Part shown: one piece after another, positions 26,639 through 35,406 of the stretch
Numbering within the stretch: the first letter of the stretch is position 1
Layout: each line of letters begins with the position of its first letter
Assembly (NCBI GenBank): GCA_902388455.1
Contig: CABMPD010000019.1
Span: 1-47,395, forward strand
Reading direction: 5' to 3'
DNA from: an uncultured Alistipes sp.
GTDB taxonomy: Bacteria > Bacteroidota > Bacteroidia > Bacteroidales > UBA932
Length of the DNA: 47,395 nucleotides
Notes under the pieces: model-generated
The model's input: the letters and a program-made list of their open reading frames with translations, nothing else
Told to the model about the DNA's origin: nothing
Database searches by the model: none
Translations under genes and position numbers: made by a program

Positions 26639-27799
26639 ATGTCGACACAAAACAGGAAAGTGTTCGTGTCGGGCTGCTACGACCTGCTTCACAGCGGTCA
26701 CGTGGAGTTCTTCCGCCAGGCAGCCCGGTACGGCGACCTTTACGTGGGCATCGGCTCGGATGCAACGATACTGGAATACAAGCACCACCATACCGTATAT
26801 CCTGAGAAGGAGCGCCTTTTCATGGTAAAGGCCATACGCTACGTCAAGGACGCGTTCATCAATTCCGGCAGCGGCATCATGGACTTCGTCCCGACAGTTG
26901 AGGCCCTGAGGCCGGACGTGTTCGTGGTCAACGAGGACGGCTCCACACCGGAGAAAGAGGCTTTCTGCCGCGAGCACGGAATAGAGTACATAGTGCTGCG
27001 GCGCACTCCTGCCGACGGGCTCGAGGCCCGTTCGAGCACATCCCTGAAGAGGGATACGTGCCGCATCCCCACCAGGCTGGACCTGGCCGGGACATGGATA
27101 GACCAGCCCTATGTATCCAGGCATGCTCCGGGCTGGGCCATAACGGTATCCCTCGAGCCTACGTTCGAGATCCGCGAGCGCTGCGGCCTTTCGACCTCCA
27201 CCCGCAACTGCATAAGGAACATCTGGCCTTACAGGCTGCCCGACATGGACCCTGAGATGCTGGCCAAGCTGGTCTTCTGCTTCGAGAACGACCCGGAGCG
27301 CTCGGACGGCATCATCTCCGGTGCCCAGGACGCTATCGGTATCTGTATGCCGGGCCTTGTCCGCCACTGGTACGACGGGCACTACTGGCCCCGCAGGTTC
27401 GAAAGCTGTCTTGACCTGGAGGTGCTGGGCTGGCTGGAGGAACATCTGTGCATGGTTCCGATGTTCCCACGCCGTCCCGGCTGCTCGGTGATCGAGGGCA
27501 GTATCATCGACAGGCCGCACGTGGAGGCCCTTACCCGGGCGGCCGATTCCTGCTGGGAAGCCATCATGCACAGGGACCTGACGGCATTCGCGGACTCTTA
27601 CCGCGCCTCATTCGAGGCCCAGGTGGCGATGTTTCCCGGCATGATGCAGCCCGGTGTTCAGGAGTATATCGACCGATACTCTTCCATGGACGGAGTTCTT
27701 GCGTGGAAGATGCCCGGGGCAGGCGGAGGCGGATACCTCGCCCTGGTGTGCGAAAGGCCTCTCGAGGACTCCATCCGCCTGAGTATACGAAGAAAATAG
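26639..27799 (+). CDS. Nucleotidyltransferase-GHMP kinase-like fusion, candidate fucose salvage enzyme
   Basis: 386 residues in two parts. Residues about 1-140 are a cytidylyltransferase-like domain: VFVSGCYDLLHSGHVEFF carries the HxGH motif (HSGH) and EARSSTSLKR the C-terminal family signature. Residues about 140-386 look like a GHMP kinase: RIPTRLDLAGTW at the start, SGAQDAIGI near 226 and KMPGAGGGGYLALV near 361, as in the kinase half of Fkp. The usual GLGSSS-type phosphate loop is not obvious; CGLSTSTR near 181 is the nearest match. Flanked by fcl upstream and a mutarotase and FucP-like permease downstream, it may phosphorylate and activate L-fucose (or a related sugar). This is inference; Bacteroides Fkp uses a different N-terminal domain. 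Confidence 0.7.
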   Translation: MSTQNRKVFVSGCYDLLHSGHVEFFRQAARYGDLYVGIGSDATILEYKHHHTVYPEKERLFMVKAIRYVKDAFINSGSGIMDFVPTVEALRPDVFVVNEDGSTPEKEAFCREHGIEYIVLRRTPADGLEARSSTSLKRDTCRIPTRLDLAGTWIDQPYVSRHAPGWAITVSLEPTFEIRERCGLSTSTRNCIRNIWPYRLPDMDPEMLAKLVFCFENDPERSDGIISGAQDAIGICMPGLVRHWYDGHYWPRRFESCLDLEVLGWLEEHLCMVPMFPRRPGCSVIEGSIIDRPHVEALTRAADSCWEAIMHRDLTAFADSYRASFEAQVAMFPGMMQPGVQEYIDRYSSMDGVLAWKMPGAGGGGYLALVCERPLEDSIRLSIRRK

Positions 27800-27801
27800 A
27801 C

Positions 27802-28131
27802 ATGAAACGCTACTGTCAGATACTTTCCCTTGTGGACGATCCGGAGTCCATCGAGGCGTATGTGGAGGAGCACCGTCACGTATGGCCCGTCGTCAGGGAG
27901 GGCATACGTTCGGTGGGTATCCTGGACATGCAGATATACCGGAAAGACAATATCCTGTTCATGATCGTGGATACGGTGGACGGTTTTGACTGGGAGAAGG
28001 ACAATGAAAGGCTGTCAAAACTGCCGGGTCAGGCGGAATGGGAGGCACACGTCTCCCGGTTCCAGGGCTTTTCCCCGGAAACCCCGTCCAATCGTAAATG
28101 GCAGCTGATGGAACGGATATTCAAGCTTTAG
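27802..28131 (+). CDS. RhaM-type (PF05336-like) L-sugar mutarotase
   Basis: 109 residues of the L-rhamnose mutarotase family, which interconverts alpha and beta anomers of L-rhamnose or related 6-deoxysugars. Typical features are the N-terminal MKRYCQILSLVDDPE with EEHRHVWPVVREGIRSVG (the HxxVWPE-like region near 23-32), and the C-terminal WE motifs near 75. It begins 2 bases after the fusion kinase and ends 4 bases before the permease. Given the neighbours, its substrate is probably L-fucose, but that is inferred from context only. Confidence 0.8.
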   Translation: MKRYCQILSLVDDPESIEAYVEEHRHVWPVVREGIRSVGILDMQIYRKDNILFMIVDTVDGFDWEKDNERLSKLPGQAEWEAHVSRFQGFSPETPSNRKWQLMERIFKL

Positions 28132-28135
28132 CGAT

Positions 28136-29365
28136 ATGGACGGCGGGATGTTCAGGGACAGTGGCGGAAGAAGCTATCTTGTCCCGTTCATACTGGTCAC
28201 CTCCCTTTTCTTCCTGTGGGGTGTCGCACACAGCATTCTGGATGTGCTGAACAAGCATTTCCAGGATGTGCTGGTGATATCGAAGGCAGGAAGCGGCCTT
28301 GTGCAGGCCATGGTCTACGGCGGATATTTCATAATGGCCCTTCCGGCCGGCAGGATCATCCGCAGGTGGGGATACCGTACTGGGATTGTCACCGGACTTC
28401 TGCTGTACGGCATCGGAGCGCTCATGTTCATTCCCGGAGGCAGGATGATGTCGTTCCCGTTCTTCCTGCTGAGCCTGTTCGTCATAGGCTGCGGTCTTAC
28501 GTGTCTGGAGACATCCGCGAATCCCTACATGACTGTGCTGGGCGGGAGGGATTCGGCGGCACGCAGGCTCAACCTGGCGCAGGCTTTCAACGGGCTGGGC
28601 TGGATTGTCGGACCTCTTGCCGGCGGCCTGCTCATTCTCGGTGATGACAGCGACATATCGCTGCCGTATGCGGTGATCGGGGCAGTGGTGCTTGCGATGG
28701 GGCTGGTGTTCTCCAGACTCAGACTCCCTTCTCCGCAACCTGAATGTGCGGGACAGGGTGAGGACAGTGTGCGGGCTGCCGGGAAGGACATGTCCGTATG
28801 GCAGGTCCGCACCTTCCGATACGGTGTCCCGGCGCTCCTGCTGTACGTGGCTGCGCAGACGGGCATCAACTCCTTCTTCATCAACTATGTCATCGAGTCG
28901 GACCCGGACATCTCCGCCAGGACGGCCGCCCTCATGCTCTCCCTCGGCGGCATGGGCCTGTTCATGCTGGGCCGCCTGGCCGGCTCGGCCGTGATGCGCA
29001 CTGTCCGCCCTTCCGCCGTGATGACGGCGTGCTCTGCAGGAGCATCCGCATGCATGGTCCTGACCGTGTCCTGTCCCGGAACCGTCGGCGTCACCGCCCT
29101 CTGTCTGACTTATCTTTTCGAGAGTGTCATGTTCCCGACCATATTCTCCATGTCCCTGACCGGCCTGCATGGCGGGCAGACGGGGACGGCCTCCTCGTTC
29201 CTGGTGATGTCCATCGTCGGAGGAGCGGTCTCGCCCGTGCTCATGGGACTTATAGGAGAGGACAGGATGTCCGCGGGGTTCCTGCTGCCGCTGGTGTGTT
29301 TTATTGCGGTAGCGGCGTATTCGGTGTATTTTGACAGACAATCACATATAAAAGACAACAAATAA
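28136..29365 (+). CDS. FucP-like L-fucose/proton symporter (MFS)
   Basis: 409 residues with about 12 membrane helices, of the FHS family of the major facilitator superfamily. The N-terminal SLFFLWGVAHSILDVLNKHFQDVL region matches FucP-type permeases, as do YGGYFIMALPAGRIIRRWGYR near 61 and LETSANPYMTVLG near 124. It should import free L-fucose released by the host-glycan degrading community or the cell itself. It completes the mutarotase/kinase/permease set attached to the de novo gmd-fcl pair. Confidence 0.85.
   Translation: MDGGMFRDSGGRSYLVPFILVTSLFFLWGVAHSILDVLNKHFQDVLVISKAGSGLVQAMVYGGYFIMALPAGRIIRRWGYRTGIVTGLLLYGIGALMFIPGGRMMSFPFFLLSLFVIGCGLTCLETSANPYMTVLGGRDSAARRLNLAQAFNGLGWIVGPLAGGLLILGDDSDISLPYAVIGAVVLAMGLVFSRLRLPSPQPECAGQGEDSVRAAGKDMSVWQVRTFRYGVPALLLYVAAQTGINSFFINYVIESDPDISARTAALMLSLGGMGLFMLGRLAGSAVMRTVRPSAVMTACSAGASACMVLTVSCPGTVGVTALCLTYLFESVMFPTIFSMSLTGLHGGQTGTASSFLVMSIVGGAVSPVLMGLIGEDRMSAGFLLPLVCFIAVAAYSVYFDRQSHIKDNK
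29304..29333 (+). promoter_or_regulatory. Possible promoter of the OmpA-like gene
   Basis: TTG at 29304-29306 and TATTTTG at 29327-29333 are spaced by 20 bases, close to the Bacteroidetes consensus but one base short in the -7 box. It lies inside the 3' end of the permease gene. A separate promoter is expected for an abundant porin, but read-through from the permease cannot be excluded. Confidence 0.3.
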
Positions 29366-29391
29366 TATCAACTTTTTAAATTTTCCTTGCA

Positions 29392-30642
29392 ATGAAAAAA
29401 ATTTATCTTGCAGCTATTGCAGTTGCGCTCCTGTCGTCATCGGCGCTGATGGCGCAGGATTTCGTGAAAGACAGCACTTCGGCTGTCGATCCAAAGCCCA
29501 GTTTCAAGGGATTTGTCTCGAATAAGTTCTGGGACAACTGGGAAATATCCATAGGTGGCGGTGTCGGGACAGCCATGAACGGCGGCAACGATCCGGGTCC
29601 TTTGAACCGTAGGATAGGAGGCTTTGGCGAGATATCCGTGGGTAAATGGCTGCACCCTGTTGTAGGATTGAGGGGTGAACTGCAGATGGGTGCATACAAC
29701 AACTTCACAGATGACCTTACCCGCATGACCTGGCCCTATGCTTATCTGCATGCAGACCTGATGATCAATCTGTCCAACTGGATAGGAGGCTATAAGGAAC
29801 ATCGTGTCTACTATGCCATCCCGTATGTAGGTATGGGATACTTTGCCTCCAACTTTACGGACGGTACCAGGTCCATCAACTCCATACCTGTGACAATGGG
29901 CAACTTCGCGGTCTCCTACGGTCTGATAAACAAGTTCCGCGTGTCCAACAGCGTTGACATTAATCTCAATCTCAAGGGTATCGTGAGCATGGCGTCAGTC
30001 AATCCCACGTTCAATGCAAACTGCGGTACATATTTCAACGGTCTGGATGCTTCTGTCGGCATCACCTATCGCTTCGGCAAGCGTGACTTTGAACGCGGTG
30101 CTGCCGGTTACACAAAGGAGGACGTGGATGCCCTGAAGGCTGAGGCCGAGATGGTAGCGGCTCAGGTGAAGGCAGAGAAGGAGGCTAAGGAAGACCTCAG
30201 CGACGATCTGGCCCAGGCACAGAAGGATGCGGCGGCAGCTCAGCAGCGTGCATCAGAGGCAGAGAAGCAGCTTGCGGACGCACAGGCAGAGCTGGAAGCC
30301 CTCAAGAAGCAGCAGGCCCTCGATGCCGCCACTCCGGAGGAGACCATCTTCTTCGGATATGAGGTGTGGGGACTTGACGCCGTGGACATGACCGCACTGC
30401 AGGAGCTGGCCGGGAAGATACTCGCCGGTCCCAAGGACTATGTCTACACCATTACCGGATATGCTGACTTCTCCACAGGTGCCCGCAGCAACAACATCGC
30501 CATCGCACAGAAACGCGCACAGTCCGTATATGACTATCTCGTAAGCCTCGGAGTGCCCGCCGGACAGCTCACCTGTCAGGGTGCAGGCCCCGACGCACAG
30601 CCCTTTACCGGACGCGGCAACCAGTCCGTCACCATCAAATAA
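29392..30642 (+). CDS. OmpA-family outer membrane protein
   Basis: 416 residues. A signal peptide (MKKIYLAAIAVALLSSSALMAQ) is followed by a beta-barrel-like domain to about 240 rich in alternating hydrophobic strands. Then comes an alanine/glutamate-rich coiled coil (about 245-310), and last an OmpA_C peptidoglycan-binding domain (about 320-416) with TGYADFSTG and AQKRAQSVYDYLVSLGV. It should anchor the outer membrane to the cell wall. Its stop is followed by a strong terminator. It has no evident role in capsule synthesis. Confidence 0.92.
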   Translation: MKKIYLAAIAVALLSSSALMAQDFVKDSTSAVDPKPSFKGFVSNKFWDNWEISIGGGVGTAMNGGNDPGPLNRRIGGFGEISVGKWLHPVVGLRGELQMGAYNNFTDDLTRMTWPYAYLHADLMINLSNWIGGYKEHRVYYAIPYVGMGYFASNFTDGTRSINSIPVTMGNFAVSYGLINKFRVSNSVDINLNLKGIVSMASVNPTFNANCGTYFNGLDASVGITYRFGKRDFERGAAGYTKEDVDALKAEAEMVAAQVKAEKEAKEDLSDDLAQAQKDAAAAQQRASEAEKQLADAQAELEALKKQQALDAATPEETIFFGYEVWGLDAVDMTALQELAGKILAGPKDYVYTITGYADFSTGARSNNIAIAQKRAQSVYDYLVSLGVPAGQLTCQGAGPDAQPFTGRGNQSVTIK

Positions 30643-30688
30643 TCTGGAATTTCAGACAGAACCCTATTTTAAGATTGTTATCCTTTTC

Positions 30689-30725
30689 AAAGAGGCCGGC
30701 GGGAGCATCTCCAGCCGGCCTCTTT
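30689..30725. terminator. Strong bidirectional intrinsic terminator
   Basis: A 12-bp perfect stem (AAAGAGGCCGGC at 30689-30700, GCCGGCCTCTTT at 30714-30725) with a 13-base loop, continued by a T-run on the plus strand. It lies between the convergent OmpA and upxY-like genes and can serve both, more strongly on the plus strand. Confidence 0.9.
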
Positions 30726-30748
30726 TTGTATGAAAGGTCATCCAATGG

Positions 30749-31315
30749 TTATATCCCCAGTACCTCTATGAGATCGGGAGTCACCTCGGCTATGGCAACG
30801 CCTATTATGCCCTGAAGCATGACTACGACGCGGCGGCTGCGGTGTCCGCGGACCTTTATGAAGGTTCCTGTTACTCCGTTGAAGGGGCCTCCGAGTATGC
30901 GTACAGGCGTTCCTTTCTGCAGGTCGATCTCGTCCGGGCGGAGGTATACCAGCCGCTCGTTGCAGTCTTTGGTGACTTTGATGAACTGCTCCATTTCACT
31001 GTCCGGTACTATGATGGGGATATTCTTACCGTCGCATGGGCGCGTAAGCCACTGAAGGAATGGGATATCAGCCTTTACATTCTGTACGTCCTCCCTTCTG
31101 GCATGCACGAAGATCAGGTTATGTACGGCGGGAATCAGTTCTTTGGCCTTGTGTCCGTTGCGTTTGGTTACCGGCATGTACCGCATGGGAATGAAACACT
31201 CAAGCCCTGCGGTCTCCAGCAGGTCTCTGGCCTTGATTTCCCTGCGGAAAGTCGCGCTCATGGCAAACCACTGAACAGGGGAAGGTGAAGTCGTATTTTG
31301 TGCTGTAGCTATCAT
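30749..31315 (-). CDS. UpxY-family transcription antiterminator (NusG paralogue)
   Basis: 188 residues from the ATG complementary to 31313-31315 (MIATAQNTTSPSPVQWFAMS). The N-terminal NGN domain covers about 15-120 (QWFAMSATFRREIKARDLL, then the FIPMRYMPV strand) and a C-terminal KOW-like domain about 130-185 (GTPVRILGGPFNGVTGTFIKV). UpxY proteins of Bacteroides load on RNA polymerase at the capsule leader and prevent early termination of their own operon. Here it is not first in a capsule operon: it runs opposite to the locus, downstream of a recombinase gene. No UpxZ partner is visible. The longer frame upstream has no family similarity. Confidence 0.88.
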   Translation of the reverse strand: MIATAQNTTSPSPVQWFAMSATFRREIKARDLLETAGLECFIPMRYMPVTKRNGHKAKELIPAVHNLIFVHARREDVQNVKADIPFLQWLTRPCDGKNIPIIVPDSEMEQFIKVTKDCNERLVYLRPDEIDLQKGTPVRILGGPFNGVTGTFIKVRGHRSRRVVVMLQGIIGVAIAEVTPDLIEVLGI

Positions 31316-31327
31316 AGTCTCTGGCTG

Positions 31328-31335
31328 CAAATCTA
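31328..31335 (-). promoter_or_regulatory. Candidate -7 box for the upxY-like gene
   Basis: On the minus strand the sequence reads TAGATTTG, an exact TAnnTTTG match, 12 bases upstream of the ATG. The matching -33 TTG is not evident, so read-through from the recombinase gene 65 bases upstream is an alternative. Confidence 0.4.
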
Positions 31336-31380
31336 AGTAATTATTTGTGTCTGAGGTAAAGTTTCTTGAAAAATATGGCT

Positions 31381-32607
31381 TTACATACTTTCGACCGCTT
31401 TGTTGAGCGGGTCGAGTATGTGATGGTTGAACTGGTCGATTACCGAGTCGCTGATGGCAGCCAGGTATATCTGTGTGGTGCGTTCTGATGTGTGTCCCAT
31501 GCCTGAACTGATGACTGCGATGGGGGTGTTGCGGTTGCGGGCTGTCGTGGCCCAGGTGTGGCGGCTCACATAGGAGGACAGCGGGGTGTCCAGCCCGAGC
31601 ATGCGGCTTATTCTCTTGAGTTTGCGGTTGTGGTATCCCAGAGCTGTCTGGTACTGGCGGTAGGCTTCTGTCGTATCGGTGGATTTGATGACCGGGAATA
31701 CGTAGGGGGAATCGGCCGTGATTGCCGAGTATCTGTCTATGATGCAGCGCAGGCACGGTTCTATCCTGATGCACATCTGCTGTCCGGTCTTTTTCCTGAC
31801 ATATCTCAGGATATTGCCCGTAATATCGCTTTTGTGCAGGAACACTATGTCGACAAAGGCCATGCCCCGTGCGCAGTAGCTGAATATGAACAGGTCCCTG
31901 GCCAGGGTCAGTGCTTCCGAGCAACTCAGGTCCATGGATATGAGCCGGAGCATCACATCCTCGTCCACGGCTCTTTTCCTCGTGTGCTCAATGCCGGTGT
32001 ATGCGTCCTTGAACGGATTTTTCTGGACTATGAGCCCTTCCTTGACAGCCTTGTTGTAGACCGAGCGCAGTATGCGCATGTAGAATGAGACTGTATTCCT
32101 GGCCACGTTGCGCCGGTACAGCCAGTATTCGTACTCGGAGATGAGCTTCCAGTCCAGGTCCGAAAGGAGGATGTCATGGTTGTGCAGGAATGCGGAGAAG
32201 CTGTTCAGGGTCTTGCGGTGGTTGCGGGCGGAACCCAGCTTCATGGCGCAGGTCAGGGCCTGTATCTCGTGTTTCATGAACAGGACTGCCGACAGTTCAT
32301 GCCCCTTGCTCATGAACCTGCTTATGACGTCACCCGGCGTATAGTCTTTGCCCGTGGAGTTCATTTTGTCCACTATGTCCTTGAGCAAAAGGAGGTCCCT
32401 GTCGATATTTTTTTGATATTCAGAGAGTATTCCCAGTCTGTCCTTGTCGTGGCGGAGGGTGCATGATGCCGGATCCCACTGGAAGGGATAGATGTGCATC
32501 CTGGTGTTGATCCTTTTGTAGGACTGTCTGCGGCAGATCTGATAGTAGAGGGTTCCTGGCTTGCCGTTCACGGTAGAACTTCTGAATTTTAATCTAATTG
32601 TTGTCAT
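31381..32607 (-). CDS. Tyrosine site-specific recombinase (phage-integrase family)
   Basis: 408 residues from ATG at 32607 (MTTIRLKFRSSTVNGKPG). It has the Bacteroidetes integrase layout: an N-terminal arm-binding-like domain (about 1-90), a SAM-like core-binding domain (about 105-205) and the catalytic domain (about 215-400). Catalytic elements seen: arginine in SYCARGMAFVD, VSRHTWATTARN with the second arginine and histidine, GHTSERTTQIYLA with the box histidine and nucleophilic tyrosine. It is upstream of and co-directional with upxY, the order seen at heads of Bacteroides capsule loci, but here without a capsule operon behind it. Its 5' end overlaps the -33 box of the opposite promoter. 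Confidence 0.9.
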   Translation of the reverse strand: MTTIRLKFRSSTVNGKPGTLYYQICRRQSYKRINTRMHIYPFQWDPASCTLRHDKDRLGILSEYQKNIDRDLLLLKDIVDKMNSTGKDYTPGDVISRFMSKGHELSAVLFMKHEIQALTCAMKLGSARNHRKTLNSFSAFLHNHDILLSDLDWKLISEYEYWLYRRNVARNTVSFYMRILRSVYNKAVKEGLIVQKNPFKDAYTGIEHTRKRAVDEDVMLRLISMDLSCSEALTLARDLFIFSYCARGMAFVDIVFLHKSDITGNILRYVRKKTGQQMCIRIEPCLRCIIDRYSAITADSPYVFPVIKSTDTTEAYRQYQTALGYHNRKLKRISRMLGLDTPLSSYVSRHTWATTARNRNTPIAVISSGMGHTSERTTQIYLAAISDSVIDQFNHHILDPLNKAVESM

Positions 32608-32630
32608 AGCGTTTAATTTTATTATCTTTG
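32601..32630 (+). promoter_or_regulatory. Strong Bacteroidetes promoter for the wlb operon
   Basis: TTG at 32601-32603, a 19-base spacer and TATCTTTG at 32623-32630 match the consensus in sequence and spacing. ATG 32655 is 25 bases downstream. The -33 box overlaps the first codons of the divergent recombinase, so the two may influence one another. Confidence 0.8.
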
Positions 32631-32639
32631 TATGTTTGA

Positions 32640-33626
<987 letters not shown>

Positions 33627-33629
33627 ATC

Positions 33630-34766
33630 ATGGACAGGACAATGCAGCAGAAGATTCAGATGGTGGACCTTCACGGTCAGTACTTGAAAATCAAGGCGGA
33701 AGTTGACGCCGCCATAGCGGAGGTCATCGACAGTTCTGCATTTATAGGCGGTCCGGCGGTCGGACGCTTTGCCTCGGCTCTTGCGCAATACACGGGAGCC
33801 GCCCATGTCATTCCCTGCGGCAACGGTACGGATGCCCTCCAGATAGCCCTCATGGCCCTCGGCCTGAGACCAGGCGACGAGGTCATCGTTCCGGCATTCA
33901 CCTACGTGGCTTCGGCTGAGGTAATAGCCCTGTTGGGACTCAGACCTGTGCTGACGGATGTGGACCGCAGCACCTTTAATATAGACATCAGCTGCATGGA
34001 GCGGGCGCTGACATCCCGGATGCGGGCTGTTATACCCGTCCACCTCTTCGGACAGAGCTGCGACATGGCTCCGATCCTGGATTTCGCCGCCGCACACGGT
34101 CTGTATGTCGTAGAGGACAATGCCCAGTCCCTCGGAGCCGTCTACACCTTCCCGGACGGCCGCCGCAGATACACCGGCACCCTCGGACACATCGGCTGCA
34201 CCTCGTTCTTCCCCTCGAAGAACCTCGGCTGCTACGGGGACGGCGGAGCCCTGTTCACGGATGATCCGGAACTGGCGGAGCGCATCCGCATGACGGCCAA
34301 TCATGGACAGAGGGTCAAATATCACCACGATGTGGTGGGCTGCAACTCCCGCCTCGATACCATTCAGGCTGCTGTCCTCGAGGTCAAGCTGCGGCATCTC
34401 GATGAGTATTGCGCCGCGCGTCGGGAGGCTGCCGTCCGCTATCGGGCATTGCTCTCAGGCACAGAGGGAATAGAGCTGCCAGCCGAGGCGTCTTACAGCA
34501 CCCATGTATACCACCAGTTTACCCTGAAGGTCGCCGGCGGGCGGAGGGATGCCCTGAAGGAGCATCTGGCCTCCCGCGGGATACCGTCGATGATATATTA
34601 TCCGCTGCCGCTGCATCATCAGCAGGCCTACCGTCAGGAGGGGCTGTCCCTTCCCGCTGCGGAGGATTTGGCGCAGAGCGTATTGTCCCTGCCGATGCAT
34701 ACGGAGCTGACGGCCGGGGTGCAGGAGAGGATAGCGGAGGCAGTGAAGGATTTTTTCAGGAAATAG
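33630..34766 (+). CDS. wlbC: PLP-dependent 3-aminotransferase (WlbC/WbpE-like)
   Basis: 378 residues of the DegT/DnrJ/EryC1/StrS aminotransferase family. It carries GNGTDALQIALMALGL near 75, VIPAFTYVASAEV near 99, PVHLFGQSCDM near 140, VEDNAQSLGA near 165 and the PLP-binding lysine K197 in FFPSKNLGCYGDGG. It should aminate the 3-keto sugar made by the WlbA-like enzyme, using glutamate. It follows wlbA by 3 bases. The initiation codon could also be M5 or M11. Confidence 0.9.
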   Translation: MDRTMQQKIQMVDLHGQYLKIKAEVDAAIAEVIDSSAFIGGPAVGRFASALAQYTGAAHVIPCGNGTDALQIALMALGLRPGDEVIVPAFTYVASAEVIALLGLRPVLTDVDRSTFNIDISCMERALTSRMRAVIPVHLFGQSCDMAPILDFAAAHGLYVVEDNAQSLGAVYTFPDGRRRYTGTLGHIGCTSFFPSKNLGCYGDGGALFTDDPELAERIRMTANHGQRVKYHHDVVGCNSRLDTIQAAVLEVKLRHLDEYCAARREAAVRYRALLSGTEGIELPAEASYSTHVYHQFTLKVAGGRRDALKEHLASRGIPSMIYYPLPLHHQQAYRQEGLSLPAAEDLAQSVLSLPMHTELTAGVQERIAEAVKDFFRK

Positions 34767-34770
34767 GACA

Positions 34771-35352
34771 ATGGAAGAGAAAGGATATTTCGCACATGAG
34801 ACGGCGGTCATCGACCCGGGATGCACGATAGGAGAGGGGTGCCGGATATGGCATTTTTCCCATATCATGACCGGTGCGGTGCTCGGGCCGGGCTGCAATA
34901 TCGGGCAGAACGTGGTCATCTCCCCGGAGGTGGTTCTCGGCCGCAATGTCAAGGTGCAGAACAATGTGTCAGTGTACACGGGAGTCACCTGCGGGGACGA
35001 TGTGTTCCTCGGGCCCTCCTGCGTCTTTACCAATGTGGTCAATCCCCGCAGTGCGGTCAACCGCCGTGGTGAGTATCTCTGCACGCATGTGGGACAGGGG
35101 GCTACGATAGGGGCCAATGCCACGGTGGTCTGCGGCCACGACATCGGCGAGTGGGCCTTCATAGGCGCGGGGGCGGTGGTGACGAAGGACGTGCCTCCGT
35201 ACGCTCTGGTGGTGGGCAATCCCTCGCGGCAGGTGGGATGGATGAGCCGGGCCGGCTATCGCCTGGAGTTCGGGCCTGACGGGACGGCTGTGTGCCCGGG
35301 AACCGGTGAAAAGTACAGGCTTCAGGACGGCCGCGTGAGTGTGGTGGAATAG
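34771..35352 (+). CDS. wlbB: UDP-3-amino-sugar N-acetyltransferase (WlbB/WbpD-like)
   Basis: 193 residues forming a left-handed beta-helix with hexapeptide repeats (for example VIDPGCTIGEGCRIW, AVLGPGCNIGQNVVI, VTCGDDVFLGPSCVF, ATIGANATVVCGHDIG). It should acetylate the 3-amino group made by WlbC, giving UDP-2,3-diacetamido-2,3-dideoxy-glucuronic acid. It follows wlbC by 4 bases. Neither the UDP-GlcNAc 6-dehydrogenase that supplies the pathway nor a WbpI-like C2 epimerase is in this window. Confidence 0.9.
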   Translation: MEEKGYFAHETAVIDPGCTIGEGCRIWHFSHIMTGAVLGPGCNIGQNVVISPEVVLGRNVKVQNNVSVYTGVTCGDDVFLGPSCVFTNVVNPRSAVNRRGEYLCTHVGQGATIGANATVVCGHDIGEWAFIGAGAVVTKDVPPYALVVGNPSRQVGWMSRAGYRLEFGPDGTAVCPGTGEKYRLQDGRVSVVE

Positions 35353-35406
35353 AAATTGAACGATAACCTTTATAAACAGATAATTAATCTCAACCAACAA
35401 AAAAGT

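Noticed and set aside
26390..27571. A 393-codon minus-strand frame
   Set aside because: Antisense shadow of the end of fcl and of the fusion kinase gene; no motifs, low-complexity mirror of GC-rich codons.
28121..29341. A 406-codon minus-strand frame
   Set aside because: Antisense of the FucP-like permease; the peptide is rich in His/Arg/Gln without domains.
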